Origin: Acididesulfobacillus acetoxydans
GTDB lineage: Bacteria > Bacillota > Desulfitobacteriia > Desulfitobacteriales > Desulfitobacteriaceae
Assembly (NCBI RefSeq): GCF_900016645.1
Contig: NZ_CDGJ01000003.1
Direction: 5' to 3' (one strand)
Length of the DNA stretch: 64,000 nucleotides
This document shows positions 1-9,440 of the stretch, in pieces (positions within the stretch are counted from its first letter, which is position 1; the number at the start of each line of letters is the position of its first letter). The notes under the pieces are model-generated. The model searched no databases. It had not been told where the DNA came from and saw only the letters and a list, made by a program, of their open reading frames with translations. The position numbers and the translations under genes are program-made.

Positions 1-1540
1 CGGCTTGACGAGTATCTTGATATTGACGCACAGTGGATGGTTTCAATTCCTCATAGGCAGGCTATCGGCAGCGGCTACTATGAGGTCACGCGGGAAACCG
101 ACCGCGGTTTCAATTCCTCATAGGCAGGCTATCGGCACGGCCATTCTTGATTCCTCCTTTAAATTCGGGTTTCGTTTCAATTCCTCATAGGCAGGCTATC
201 GGCAGGAGTAGATCATTTCCCATGACTTATTTCCCATCTGTTTCAATTCCTCATAGGCAGGCTATCGGCGGGTCCAGAGAGGGGAGGTGGCTTGCGTGTT
301 TCTCTTGTTTCAATTCCTCATAGGCAGGCTATCGGCTCAAACTTCAATTTTAACTTTTGCCGTTTGTTTAATTTGTTTCAATTCCTCATAGGCAGGCTAT
401 CGGCCGTTCGTCCAAATGCCCTCCCAGTCCTCAGGATGCTGTTTCAATTCCTCATAGGCAGGCTATCGGCTATTTCTCGGTAACAGACTTTTCTGTGGCC
501 AAGATCGGTTTCAATTCCTCATAGGCAGGCTATCGGCCATTTAAATTTATAAGCTTTTCCTCCTTCTTTTTTATAGTTTCAATTCCTCATAGGCAGGCTA
601 TCGGCTATCGATAATATTCCAAGGATAATAAGGGGAAGGAGGTTTCAATTCCTCATAGGCAGGCTATCGGCATTCAATCTGCTGTCGATAATAAAGACGC
701 AAGTTTAGCGTTTCAATTCCTCATAGGCAGGCTATCGGCTCCTCATTTTCAGGTAACGATGACGGATTGTCCTGCCGGTTTCAATTCCTCATAGGCAGGC
801 TATCGGCCATCTTCGTCCTCCTTTTGTGCTAAATATTCATTGTTGTTTCAATTCCTCATAGGCAGGCTATCGGCGGTGAGAAAATGAGACGTGTCTATAT
901 TGCCTACGGCAGTTTCAATTCCTCATAGGCAGGCTATCGGCGACGCAGACGCGATTTATGAACGTGCCTGGTCGGAAGTTTCAATTCCTCATAGGCAGGC
1001 TATCGGCGTTCCCGGCGTACTTCCCGGGGGCACGCCGTAGTTGGTTTCAATTCCTCATAGGCAGGCTATCGGCCAATATCTTTTAAAACCTGTTCCGGCA
1101 AATTTTTTGTGTTTCAATTCCTCATAGGCAGGCTATCGGCTTTAGCGCAATTTCTTATTTCTTGGTGTTCGGCGCGTGTTTCAATTCCTCATAGGCAGGC
1201 TATCGGCGACCACTGAGCCAAACATCCCCTTCTTGGTTGAGTTGTTTCAATTCCTCATAGGCAGGCTATCGGCCTGTGCATTTTGTTGATTAGATTTTGT
1301 CATATTTGATTGGTTTCAATTCCTCATAGGCAGGCTATCGGCCCTTCTTTTTTATATAAAGAGAGACCAGAGATGTTTGTTTCAATTCCTCATAGGCAGG
1401 CTATCGGCTTGCATTTAAATCAAATGCGTGCTAAAATAAGAGAGGTTTCAATTCCTCATAGGCAGGCTATCGGCTCGATAACTGGAATATCCTTTTCGTC
1501 TAGAACGGCAGTTTCAATTCCTCATAGGCAGGCTATCGGC
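1..1540 (-). CRISPR. CRISPR array, type I-B repeat, 23 full repeats plus one edge fragment
   Basis: A 30-bp repeat (first copy 40-69, last copy 1511-1540) recurs 23 times without visible change; bases 1-4 match the last four bases of one more copy, so the array continues beyond the left edge. Spacers are 35-39 bp and all differ. On the minus strand each repeat ends in ATTGAAAC, the usual 8-nt 5' handle of Cas6-processed I-B crRNAs, so the array is read leftward and its leader end is at 1540. The last copy next to the leader is not degenerate, as expected for the leader-proximal end. The cas operon reads toward the array in the same direction. Confidence 0.98.
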
Positions 1541-1692
1541 CCATTTTGGTCGCATGGATAGGGCTCTCCCAAAAAGACCCCTTCGCTGAACTGTGCGCCC
1601 GGATTGTAAGAAAGCTGTAGAATATGGGCTTTCGCATGTCGTCGATCACCAGGACTTTTTACGCTATCAAGTATCGACGACATTTTAGATAC
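1541..1692 (-). promoter_or_regulatory. CRISPR leader with an 11-bp inverted repeat
   Basis: This is the gene-free interval between the leader-proximal repeat and the cas2 stop codon. It contains a perfect 11-bp inverted repeat, arms 1636-1646 and 1673-1683, separated by 26 bases that include a T-rich run. It should hold the array promoter and the integration signals for new spacers. The inverted repeat lies directly after cas2 and has no clear U tract on the minus strand, so it is more likely a protein-binding site or RNA hairpin than an ordinary terminator. Assignment as leader rests on repeat orientation. Confidence 0.7.
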
Positions 1693-1956
1693 TCAAATTA
1701 TAAGGTCCTGCCCCCCCTTACGCAACCCCATAATCTCCCTGTCAGTATACCTCGTTGTACGTGACGTATAGATAATGACAGAATCCGCGTCCGGGTCGAT
1801 GATTTCCTCCAATTCCATCTTAAGCTTTTTTAAACCCGCATCTCCTATATCACCTTCTAAAACGGAGTTTTGCACCCAGTTAAGGTACTTTCGACAACGT
1901 TTCAGAACTCTGGTCACTCTCTTTTCACCTACATCGTAAACGAGGATTACATACAT
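1693..1956 (-). CDS. cas2: CRISPR-associated endonuclease Cas2
   Basis: An 87-residue protein starting MYVILVYDVGEKR, the usual Cas2 first strand with the conserved aspartate at the end of beta-1 (Asp8). It forms the central dimer of the Cas1-Cas2 integrase that inserts new spacers at the leader end of the array. The length is normal for the family. A GGGGTGGG ribosome binding site precedes the ATG. It is the last gene of the cas operon and ends about 150 bp before the array. Confidence 0.96.
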   Translation of the reverse strand: MYVILVYDVGEKRVTRVLKRCRKYLNWVQNSVLEGDIGDAGLKKLKMELEEIIDPDADSVIIYTSRTTRYTDREIMGLRKGGQDLII

Positions 1957-2024
1957 TGGCTACCCACCCCAACTCTCAAAAAACGCCAGCCATAAAATCA
2001 TAACTTGGATTGCACAAGCTCATT

Positions 2025-3020
2025 TTACCACTGCGTCACGAACGGTTCGTACAGCGTTTCTCCCATCAAGTGTTTCTCCAGTTTATAGAGTTCAAGGCGC
2101 ATTAGGCGCCGGTATGAAACGGGACTACCGATATCCCGATGATTGATCGTTGCCTTGAGCCGGTTTTCCAGTTCTTCGACAAAGGCGCGCCTGCCGCTCT
2201 CCTTTAACAACAGCCCGCCTGCCTCCTTTTTGAAGTCCTTCTTGCTAACCATCTTCTTTCCGATCAGGGTGAAAATGGTTCGGTCGATGATGATCGGTTT
2301 GAAAATCTCCGCCACATCAAGATTCAGAGTGAAGCGGCGAAAGTTCGTCGTATGCAAATAGCCTATCCTTGGATCCAGGTGAGTGTGGTAGATCTCGCTG
2401 AGAACCGCAGAGTATATTATTCCGTTACCGAAGCTGATCAGTGTATTCATTTCGTTTTCTGGAGGTCGCTTCGAACGTCCTTCAAACGCAAAGCCTGGGT
2501 TTCCATGGATAGCGTCAAAGGCCCGATAGTATTGGTCCCTGATATTTCCTTCGATCGCCATAAGCTGTGAAATATCCGCAGTACCCCCTATCCGACCGGA
2601 CAACTGTTCCACCTCCGCTAACCTTACGGCAACATCTTTCTCCCGATTTAGATAGTACTTCAATACTTGCCGGATATTGCGTGCCGCACCCTGGATAAAT
2701 TGTTTAGCCAGGTACAACCGCGCTTCAGCCTTAAGATAGTGTTCAGCTTGACGCAAAATCATATAGCCCGAATTATAATGTTCCCCTGGATAAAATGTTC
2801 CGGAGTAGTACCCATAATAATTGAAATAGTGGATTAGAATCTCTTTCTGAGCGCAAAACTCAAGAAATCGTTTGTTAATGTCCACCTCTCCGAGAACCAT
2901 GAGTTCGGCGGTGTCTTCAACCGGGATGTATTTATGCTCCCCTTCCTCACTCTCGAAGTAAATCGTATTGTCCTTACGACGTAACTGTCCATTCGAAAAG
3001 ATATATAATGTTTTTCTCAC
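2025..3020 (-). CDS. cas1: CRISPR-associated integrase Cas1 (type I-B)
   Basis: Metal-dependent DNA integrase of the adaptation complex. The metal ligands expected for Cas1 are visible: Glu in IEGNIRDQYY (about residue 157), His in GYLHTTN (223) and Asp/Glu in LNLDVAEIF (235-238). I prefer the GTG at 3020, giving MRKTLYIFSNGQL, because an AGGGG box precedes it and the family begins this way; an upstream GTG at 3041 would add seven residues. About 330 residues is a normal length. Its start lies 27 bp after the cas4 stop and its end 68 bp before cas2. Confidence 0.97.
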   Translation of the reverse strand: MRKTLYIFSNGQLRRKDNTIYFESEEGEHKYIPVEDTAELMVLGEVDINKRFLEFCAQKEILIHYFNYYGYYSGTFYPGEHYNSGYMILRQAEHYLKAEARLYLAKQFIQGAARNIRQVLKYYLNREKDVAVRLAEVEQLSGRIGGTADISQLMAIEGNIRDQYYRAFDAIHGNPGFAFEGRSKRPPENEMNTLISFGNGIIYSAVLSEIYHTHLDPRIGYLHTTNFRRFTLNLDVAEIFKPIIIDRTIFTLIGKKMVSKKDFKKEAGGLLLKESGRRAFVEELENRLKATINHRDIGSPVSYRRLMRLELYKLEKHLMGETLYEPFVTQW

Positions 3021-3047
3021 GTTAGCCCCTTCCGTTAACACCCCAAC

Positions 3048-3569
3048 TCAAGCCCAACACAACTCCTTGTACGCACAGTTCCTGCACAACGCAATTTTCT
3101 TCACTTGTGGAGGCTTGTCCAAGCCTAAAATTCGTTCAATTTGCTTTAGGGCACAAAATAGCTCCTCTTCCAGCGAGTCCGTTAAGATAACCTCTTCTTT
3201 CTTCTTCTCCTTGGGAAACAGCAACTCGCCTCTGGCCACAATCCCTCGCTGCTTCAGTTCCCATAGGTAAAACGCCAACTGCATCTTAGCGCTTCTTGCA
3301 TATCTGGAACTCTTTTTCACCTCACCCACCACCAACCCATCTTTATCCTGCCGGACGATATCTAGCTTGATATTGCCTACCGAGATTTCTTTCTCTTTGT
3401 CCCGTACATAAGTGTGTTCGTGAATGAACCTGCCAACATCCATATTGGGATCGTCCTCATCCGGATTGATCTGGTGGGCCATGAGCCAAACTTCCCTTGG
3501 ACAACAGAAATAGTACCAGACAATTGTACCCGTAATATTGAAGCCAGTGGGGTTCGGGTTCATCTCCAT
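3048..3569 (-). CDS. cas4: CRISPR-associated exonuclease Cas4 (PD-(D/E)XK, Fe-S)
   Basis: A 173-residue Cas4 that trims and PAM-selects prespacers for Cas1-Cas2. The RecB-type nuclease core shows GEVKKSS (motif with Glu and Lys) followed by a QLAFYLWEL helix. Cysteines for the Fe-S cluster are in CCPREVW near the N-terminus and in CRNCAYKELC at the C-terminus. A GGAG box stands before ATG 3569. It is the first gene after the type III-related pair and probably starts the adaptation module cas4-cas1-cas2. Confidence 0.95.
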   Translation of the reverse strand: MEMNPNPTGFNITGTIVWYYFCCPREVWLMAHQINPDEDDPNMDVGRFIHEHTYVRDKEKEISVGNIKLDIVRQDKDGLVVGEVKKSSRYARSAKMQLAFYLWELKQRGIVARGELLFPKEKKKEEVILTDSLEEELFCALKQIERILGLDKPPQVKKIALCRNCAYKELCWA

Positions 3570-3680
3570 AAGTAATCACTCCAAAATACGCTAGCGCAGC
3601 AGTATATGAATCTGCAAATGACTTCCGTCCCGTCCGCCTAGGGTAGAATCGCGTTTGGGTACACAGCGGAAAGTTCTCCT

Positions 3681-4406
3681 TTAGCCACCACTCGGCGACC
3701 ATGCCTTGATCGCCTGAACCTTCTTCACGTTCTTCTGCCCGGTCGGTTTTTTCCATTGATCTGGCTTGTTCGTCTGGTACCAAACCGCCAAACGCTGGGC
3801 AATCATCCTTCGTTCCGCTTCCGGGCGACTGGTGTCTTCTAATCGTGGCAACCATTTATTCGTCATCGCTGTCATAAACCGCTCTGGTTGAACGTCAAAT
3901 CCATCTTCGTCCATTTCCCGTTCCATGGGCGTCATAGCGGCCCTCCGCTCCCGTCCCAGCTCTGTCACTTTTTCTTCTTCCTGTTTCTTTATCCTAAGGC
4001 TCCATTGATTGCGCAGGTCAAAAAGTGCGCCTTCTTTGATAAACTCTTTATTTTCCCTGTAACCAACCGGACCATAGCCCATATACAGCAGACCTTGCTG
4101 ACGAGCATCCGCATCCAATTCGGATGCAATGAGAGGTTCTTTGCTCCGAAAATCGATCTTCATCAGCAAACGCGCCTGCCCACCCTGGATATTCCCTGGC
4201 CCTTGCCCGCTCCTGGCACTGCCAAAAATCTGGCTTTCCTCACGGCTCACCGTTTCCACACTTCTTAACCGTCCTAAGGCGACCACGCGATACCAGTAAC
4301 GCAGCGTCCCTTTCTAGGATGCCGCTTCGAACCTCCGGTCGGTCTTATTGGCTCCATACATGAAAAGAGGCGATACGACTTTAACTGTCACGCAAAGTTT
4401 CTCCAT
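3681..4406 (-). pseudogene. cmr1: cmr1-like type III-B RAMP gene, interrupted by one amber codon
   Basis: Read from ATG 4406 (or the ATG just before, 4409; GGGGGG box upstream) the frame gives a start MEKLCVTVKVVSPLFMYGA, then 11 residues ending FEAAS, a TAG at 4314-4316, then KGTLRYWYRVVALGRL and later SQIFGSARSGQG. This matches the Cmr1 layout: N-terminal SPLFxxGA, the SxKGxLRxWxR helix and an E-x-IFGS motif. Cmr1 is the subunit at the crRNA 3' end of the Cmr effector complex. The stop replaces the hydrophobic residue that usually sits before KG; a single change from TTG Leu would produce it. About 200 codons downstream remain open, so decay is recent. Suppression of the stop cannot be excluded. 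The product (about 242 residues) is also on the short side for Cmr1. Confidence 0.75.
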
Positions 4407-4474
4407 CATTCGCCCCCCCTTGTGAGTTCTCTTCCTGTGCCTGTACCGATCCATTCACCGCACAGGGTCCTTGT

Positions 4475-6286
4475 TTAGGACAGGTAGAACATCTCCCCCT
4501 CAACAAAAGGTACCTGTTTCTGTTCATCCGCAAGGCGCCTATCGGCAAATGCCACCTCATGGACTAAGTAATCCCTATCCCTTAGGGAACTTGCCACTTC
4601 CTGCACCGCGTATTGCAACGCTGTCGTCCCCCCGGTAATGTTGACAAAGATCTCCACATTTGGGAGAGACTCAACCGCTCGTGAAATCTCTGCTTCTATC
4701 TGCGGAAGTTCTTGAAAACATGTGAACGGATCTTCTACCACGATTTTCTGCAGAGTCCCTTGATATTCGGCGTGTTCGGTAATCCGCGGCAAGTCGGCAT
4801 CCGCTTCTTGGGAGGTAAGGACGAGAACGTGCTCGGGTGCCAATCTTCGCAACGCACTGAACAATGGTCCCGCAGATAAGCCTAACGGTGATAAGAGCAG
4901 GCGCGCAGCCTTCTGCATTTCCCCCGTCGCCCTCATTGGCCATGTTGGATCCTTTCCTGCCTGCATCTCGACGATGCGTTCAAATTTGGTCAGTATCGTG
5001 CCTAACACAGTTTCGAACTTGTGGGCACGGTGATTCTTACACGTGTATTCCGCATGGTCCAAGTCGTTACGATAATCCATAATACCATCCAGCAACTTAG
5101 CCACCTCGAGTAATTCCAAATCATTACGCATGGCATCCACTATCCACGATTGCGATTTTATGGCGTTTTCCCATCGTTCTGCCGCAATGTTCTGAGCCAA
5201 AACCTTTGCCGCTTTGGTGATAAGCTCACGTTCCCGGCCACATTCCGCCTTGAGACCGTGTTCCTCATATCCAACAGCTGAACACAGGAAAGAAATCACG
5301 TTCTCCCGCAGAATAGTCCAGGCTTGCTGTATTTTATCGTGGTCGAGACACCAGCGCACCAGCGCGTTGGCCTTTTGAATATCTGTACCGGCCAACATAT
5401 TGGCCATCTTACCCCGAACCACGTCCAGGATAGGCAGCAAGGCTTTAATATAAGGCACCGGTTCATCCTTGTTCATCACTGCATTTTGCGATATGCCGGG
5501 AAGTGTGTCCCTGAGAATTGTCCGGGTTCGGCACGTAGCGGCTTGCTGAGAAAATTCATGCAGGTTCTTGAGCAACCGGTTTAGCAGATGAAGGTTCTCA
5601 TCCGTGGTCTTTAAGCTGGCATTAACTGGAGAAAGCTCGACCCGGGCTATGCCATAAAGATCCTTGGTATCCCCAGCCTTAACAAAATGGTCTGCGGCTG
5701 CGGACCAGTCCATCAGCCTAACAAACTCTTTCAGATCAATTACGTCCACCAAACGTTCTCTCAGCGGCATATTCTCCACTTCGTTCCTGCGCCCCAGGGC
5801 CTCGAAAGCTCCGTAGACGATTCCCTCGATCTTGATCTTCCGAAAAACACGGGCATAGTTTAAAAGCAGTAAGCTCAAAAACGGCAGGCTTCGATAGGAG
5901 TGGGTGATATCAAAAATGACCTGATCCCCGACGTTGACATTGCGCTCCACTACTTCAAAGATTGACCACATCTGGTCTATCGTGAAACCTTCGCAAACGT
6001 CCACTGTGCGCACCCGAATTCCCGAGTACGCCTCCTGTGACAACTGCTCAGTCAGTTCTTCCTCAAGCGGCCGTTCCCCGTTCGGTCCATTTCTCGACCA
6101 GTTTCTCTCTCGCGCTTCTCGTGTAAGAAAAATTATGATCTCCCGTTCTTGAGTCAGATCCCCTAGGAACAATTCCACTAACGCGGTCTGGATGAAACGC
6201 CGTGGAGCAGCCTCTCCGACCTGCGTTCGATAAACACAAGGCAAATAGTTATTCGTGCCGAGAAAGCTCATCAGTTTTAAACCCAT
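4475..6286 (-). CDS. csx1: Csx1/TM1812-like CARF-HEPN ribonuclease with an extra C-terminal CARF-like domain
   Basis: A 603-residue protein. Residues 1-185 form a CARF domain of the DxTHG/TM1812 group: an SFLGTNNY start and DITHSYRSLP at 126-135. Residues about 195-445 are helical and contain RNDLDH at 406-411, the R-x4-H catalytic signature of HEPN RNases. Residues about 466-603 form a second Rossmann-like unit with VLVLTS near 487-492 and NITGGTTALQ at 549-558, a motif seen in CARF proteins of the Csm6/Can1 type. CARF domains bind cyclic oligoadenylate made by Cas10; the HEPN domain then cuts RNA. The second unit may sense or degrade the ligand. No cas10 occurs nearby. AGAGAGGTGG precedes ATG 6286; cas3 ends 71 bp upstream. 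Confidence 0.85.
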   Translation of the reverse strand: MGLKLMSFLGTNNYLPCVYRTQVGEAAPRRFIQTALVELFLGDLTQEREIIIFLTREARERNWSRNGPNGERPLEEELTEQLSQEAYSGIRVRTVDVCEGFTIDQMWSIFEVVERNVNVGDQVIFDITHSYRSLPFLSLLLLNYARVFRKIKIEGIVYGAFEALGRRNEVENMPLRERLVDVIDLKEFVRLMDWSAAADHFVKAGDTKDLYGIARVELSPVNASLKTTDENLHLLNRLLKNLHEFSQQAATCRTRTILRDTLPGISQNAVMNKDEPVPYIKALLPILDVVRGKMANMLAGTDIQKANALVRWCLDHDKIQQAWTILRENVISFLCSAVGYEEHGLKAECGRERELITKAAKVLAQNIAAERWENAIKSQSWIVDAMRNDLELLEVAKLLDGIMDYRNDLDHAEYTCKNHRAHKFETVLGTILTKFERIVEMQAGKDPTWPMRATGEMQKAARLLLSPLGLSAGPLFSALRRLAPEHVLVLTSQEADADLPRITEHAEYQGTLQKIVVEDPFTCFQELPQIEAEISRAVESLPNVEIFVNITGGTTALQYAVQEVASSLRDRDYLVHEVAFADRRLADEQKQVPFVEGEMFYLS

Positions 6287-6357
6287 CTATATCCACCTCT
6301 CTATGAAAACAACCGGGATCCACCATACAAGACAATGCTTGTCAGCGTCAAGCCCGC

Positions 6358-8709
6358 TTAGAATATCCTCGTCTCCCCCTCCACTGTCAGCCCGCATCGC
6401 CTGGAATAGTATCCGGAGCGAAGGAGCCAGAGGTCGTTGACATACTCGTCCGCGATCTGGCGGGGATGAAACCCCGGCCTGGCGAGGACATTGATTGAGA
6501 TCATGGCAATTCTTGAAGCCAAAGCTCTCCAAGCTTCCCTGCGTTCCCATCGGTCCGCCACCCGGCGCGCTGCGTCCATCTCCCCTTGCAGGCTTGGATC
6601 TTGCTCCAATACCAGAAACGTAAATTGGGCCTTCTCTTTACCTCTCAGAAGCTCCCGGACAGGAACCCCCTCCTGCCAGCATAAAAAGCGCTGCAGATGC
6701 TCTCCTCCACTATTCTTGCGCTTGGACAATTCCAGAAAATAATGCTCGGTGTATGGCAGCACATCTTCTTCCACCACCGTTTCCAAACCGAGCAGAAGTT
6801 CACGGGTGACCTGCAAATGCACAGGATCGTAAATCATGCTCGAATAACGTTTGTCGTTTTCATTCACAATATCCACAACCCGAACCACACCGCGAGGCTT
6901 CAAGCCTTCCCGATTACACCTTCCGGCAACCTGAATCAAGCTGTCCAAAGGGGCGAAGTCGCGGATCACCATGTCCATGTCAATATCCACCCCCGCCTCA
7001 ATAGACTGAGTTGAAACCACGATACATGGCTTCCCCTCCTTAATCCGCTCCACGGTAGCCAATCGGTCTTTCGGAGTCACGTCTGCACTGATGAAAAAGA
7101 GCGGCGTCTCTTCTTCCGCCTCTCCCCATCCTTCACAAAGTGCCTGCCATACTTTTCGGGCGCTTGCTCTGGTGTTGAGCGTGATTAAAACCCTTTTTCC
7201 CTCCCCCAGCCACCCGGGCAGTTCCTCCTGCATTTGATCGCAGAAAACATCCAAACTCAATACCTCCTCCAGATGCAACTGAAGTTCATACCGCGAAAAG
7301 GCAGAAAAATAGGAAGCGTAGTCCGTAACCAGCGGAGTCTGCCCTGAGACAAAGGCCGGCAACGTTGCCGACATCAGCAACAGCTTGGTACTGCCTAAGC
7401 TCACCAAACCTTTCAGTACCCGGTCCAGTGGCTGCCATAGCTGGCAGGGAAGGGACTGAACCTCGTCCATAACAATAAGTGCATCGCAGAGGTGATGAAA
7501 GCGCATTTGATAGCGGGCTTTTGGCTCAAGCAAACTCATGAGAAACTGATCGTAAGTGGTAATAATCAGTTCACTCCGCCAAGTATCCACAAAAAACCTT
7601 TCTTCTCCGGCTTCCAGACCTTCGGCATAACGCCGGTCGGCTAGCGAATGACTGGTCAGGAGCCAATGACCATCCCGCTCAATCCCACCTGCAGACAGAA
7701 GCTTGGCATACTCTTTGACCGTTTGGTCAATTACCGACAGCAACGGTAAAACAACGATGATTTTAGGGGGATTTTCTCCCATCTTTCGAGCTTGCTCCTG
7801 CATACTGAGTGCCCACGTCGCGGCCAACAACGTCTTTCCACATCCTGTCGGGGCGGTCAAACTAAAGATCCTGTCCCCGGAATGGTGCTCCATGGTCCCC
7901 ACGGCCTCTTCTCTCATTCTCCGGCGCAACCGGTTCGTCAGGGTATCCTGCGGTTTCCCCAGGCATCGCTCAACCCACTGCGGCTCCCATCGCCGTGCCT
8001 CCCTTTTAAGATAATTTTTGGGTTCTGCCACCGCTAAAAGCGCCTTGTCAGCCTCCAGAAGCAAGGAAAACAGCAATTGAGTCTTTAGGCGAAACAGTAC
8101 TGCTTCACCCTCTCCCAGCTTTTGCAAGGCCGCGATCAGAGCGTCGTCGAGATAACGCCTCATTCTCTGGACAAAACGCCCCGGCTCTTGACGTATGCTC
8201 CCCCAATCCAACTCGGTCAGAGGGAGGCCCGTCTCTTTCTCCAGTTCCGGCACATTCAAAGTGAGCAGCAGCTTCTTCAGTACCCGGGCAGTCTCACCGC
8301 CGGCAAAATTGTCCAGATCATGATCGGAGCAGGAAACTGCTCCGATCTTTCTTTCCGGAAACGTCGGTAAAGAGCCGTGGTGTCCCCGCACCACCGCGGC
8401 CAAAGCGAGTGCCTCAAGGGCCTCCCATCTTTCCGCTTCACTCAAGCATAGGGTCAACAGCAGGGAAAGGGGAGTATGAGCTTTTTCCCTGGGATCACCC
8501 TCGAAGTGCAAAGGATCCTGAATGTAGGTCTGAAAGGCCGCAGAGGCTTTGCCAAGGTCGTGGAAACGCGCCAGTTTCGGCAGCCATCCGGCCACACTGT
8601 CCCTCACCGGCTTGGAATGCCACTGTTGCAGCGCATCCAGCCCCTGCTCGACCTGCTCAATGTGTTCACGGAGTTCCAAGTGAGGATGTGAGTAAAGCGG
8701 CATACTCAT
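6358..8709 (-). CDS. cas3: CRISPR-associated helicase-nuclease Cas3 (HD plus DExH)
   Basis: Effector that unwinds and degrades DNA marked by Cascade. The N-terminal HD nuclease shows FHDLGKAS, an HTPLS segment and RGHHG. The SF2 helicase core follows with Walker A APTGCGKT, motif II MDEVQS, motif III MSATLP and motif VI QVAGRCNR. The 783-residue length is normal for a fused HD-helicase Cas3. Its ATG overlaps the cas5 stop by four bases, so translation is probably coupled. Confidence 0.97.
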   Translation of the reverse strand: MSMPLYSHPHLELREHIEQVEQGLDALQQWHSKPVRDSVAGWLPKLARFHDLGKASAAFQTYIQDPLHFEGDPREKAHTPLSLLLTLCLSEAERWEALEALALAAVVRGHHGSLPTFPERKIGAVSCSDHDLDNFAGGETARVLKKLLLTLNVPELEKETGLPLTELDWGSIRQEPGRFVQRMRRYLDDALIAALQKLGEGEAVLFRLKTQLLFSLLLEADKALLAVAEPKNYLKREARRWEPQWVERCLGKPQDTLTNRLRRRMREEAVGTMEHHSGDRIFSLTAPTGCGKTLLAATWALSMQEQARKMGENPPKIIVVLPLLSVIDQTVKEYAKLLSAGGIERDGHWLLTSHSLADRRYAEGLEAGEERFFVDTWRSELIITTYDQFLMSLLEPKARYQMRFHHLCDALIVMDEVQSLPCQLWQPLDRVLKGLVSLGSTKLLLMSATLPAFVSGQTPLVTDYASYFSAFSRYELQLHLEEVLSLDVFCDQMQEELPGWLGEGKRVLITLNTRASARKVWQALCEGWGEAEEETPLFFISADVTPKDRLATVERIKEGKPCIVVSTQSIEAGVDIDMDMVIRDFAPLDSLIQVAGRCNREGLKPRGVVRVVDIVNENDKRYSSMIYDPVHLQVTRELLLGLETVVEEDVLPYTEHYFLELSKRKNSGGEHLQRFLCWQEGVPVRELLRGKEKAQFTFLVLEQDPSLQGEMDAARRVADRWERREAWRALASRIAMISINVLARPGFHPRQIADEYVNDLWLLRSGYYSRRCGLTVEGETRIF

Positions 8710-9434
8710 AAGAACATGATCACCTTTCCATCCACTTCATATCCTTCCGAGGTGCGCGTGGGAATGGGACGCCCATCCTTTTCCAGGACATAACCGTCAT
8801 GGGTAAATACGCGGTCCGCTGTAACGGAACGGGGCATGCGCAGTAGATGCAGCGCCAGGTTCTTTGCCAGTACCTGAGGGACCTCAATTTCACCCTCTCC
8901 TTGCCGGATGACAGACGTTACGTCATAGAGCCCCGGCGGCAGGGGCTTGGCCGCAGCCGTACCGAGGTAGGTAATATCCGCCATCATCTCGGAAAGCCCC
9001 ATACAAGGCTGAAAATACCAGGCCCGTTTCCTTACTCGCCGCTCAAACTCGGCCTGATGTGGCTGCGGTAAGGATACCCATAGTGTGTAGCTCGGGTTAA
9101 ACAACCATTCTTGGTCAATTAGAGTCGCTTTTTCCGGTTTGGTCGTCTTCGTCTCAGTTTGCGACCGCCTGATCGTGTGTGGCAGCAGCTCCGGCGGATC
9201 CTTGCGCAGTTTGGCCTTGTGCCAAAACCCTTGGGGAACTTCACCCGTTAAAGCCACTTGGCAGGGTTCAAGCACAACTTGCGGACTGTCTTTAGCGAGG
9301 CCGAGCACGGCTCCGATCAAGCCAAGAATAACGGTTCGCGGCGGAATCGGATAACTTAAAGCACTCGCTCCCGCTTCCGCGCGCAGGAAGTGCGCAAAGC
9401 GCCCATTCAGTTGGAAAGAAATCAATTCACTCAT
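8706..9434 (-). CDS. cas5b: Cascade subunit Cas5 (type I-B)
   Basis: A 242-residue RAMP-fold protein that caps the 5' handle of the crRNA in the I-B Cascade complex. The N-terminal segment LISFQLNGRFAHFLR followed by SYPIPPRTVILGLIGAVLG is the characteristic Cas5 start with the glycine-rich helix. It lies 6 bp after cas7 and overlaps cas3 by four bases. Subtype I-B is inferred mainly from its neighbours. Confidence 0.93.
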   Translation of the reverse strand: MSELISFQLNGRFAHFLRAEAGASALSYPIPPRTVILGLIGAVLGLAKDSPQVVLEPCQVALTGEVPQGFWHKAKLRKDPPELLPHTIRRSQTETKTTKPEKATLIDQEWLFNPSYTLWVSLPQPHQAEFERRVRKRAWYFQPCMGLSEMMADITYLGTAAAKPLPPGLYDVTSVIRQGEGEIEVPQVLAKNLALHLLRMPRSVTADRVFTHDGYVLEKDGRPIPTRTSEGYEVDGKVIMFL

Positions 9435-9440
9435 CTGGCA

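Noticed and set aside
1310..1561. ORFs across the CRISPR array (repeated VSIPHRQAIG)
   Set aside because: They are translations of the repeats and spacers; the array is a non-coding locus.
3457..3855. Minus-strand ORF overlapping the cmr1 relic and cas4
   Set aside because: It reads out of frame through the well-supported cas4 start and has no family similarity.
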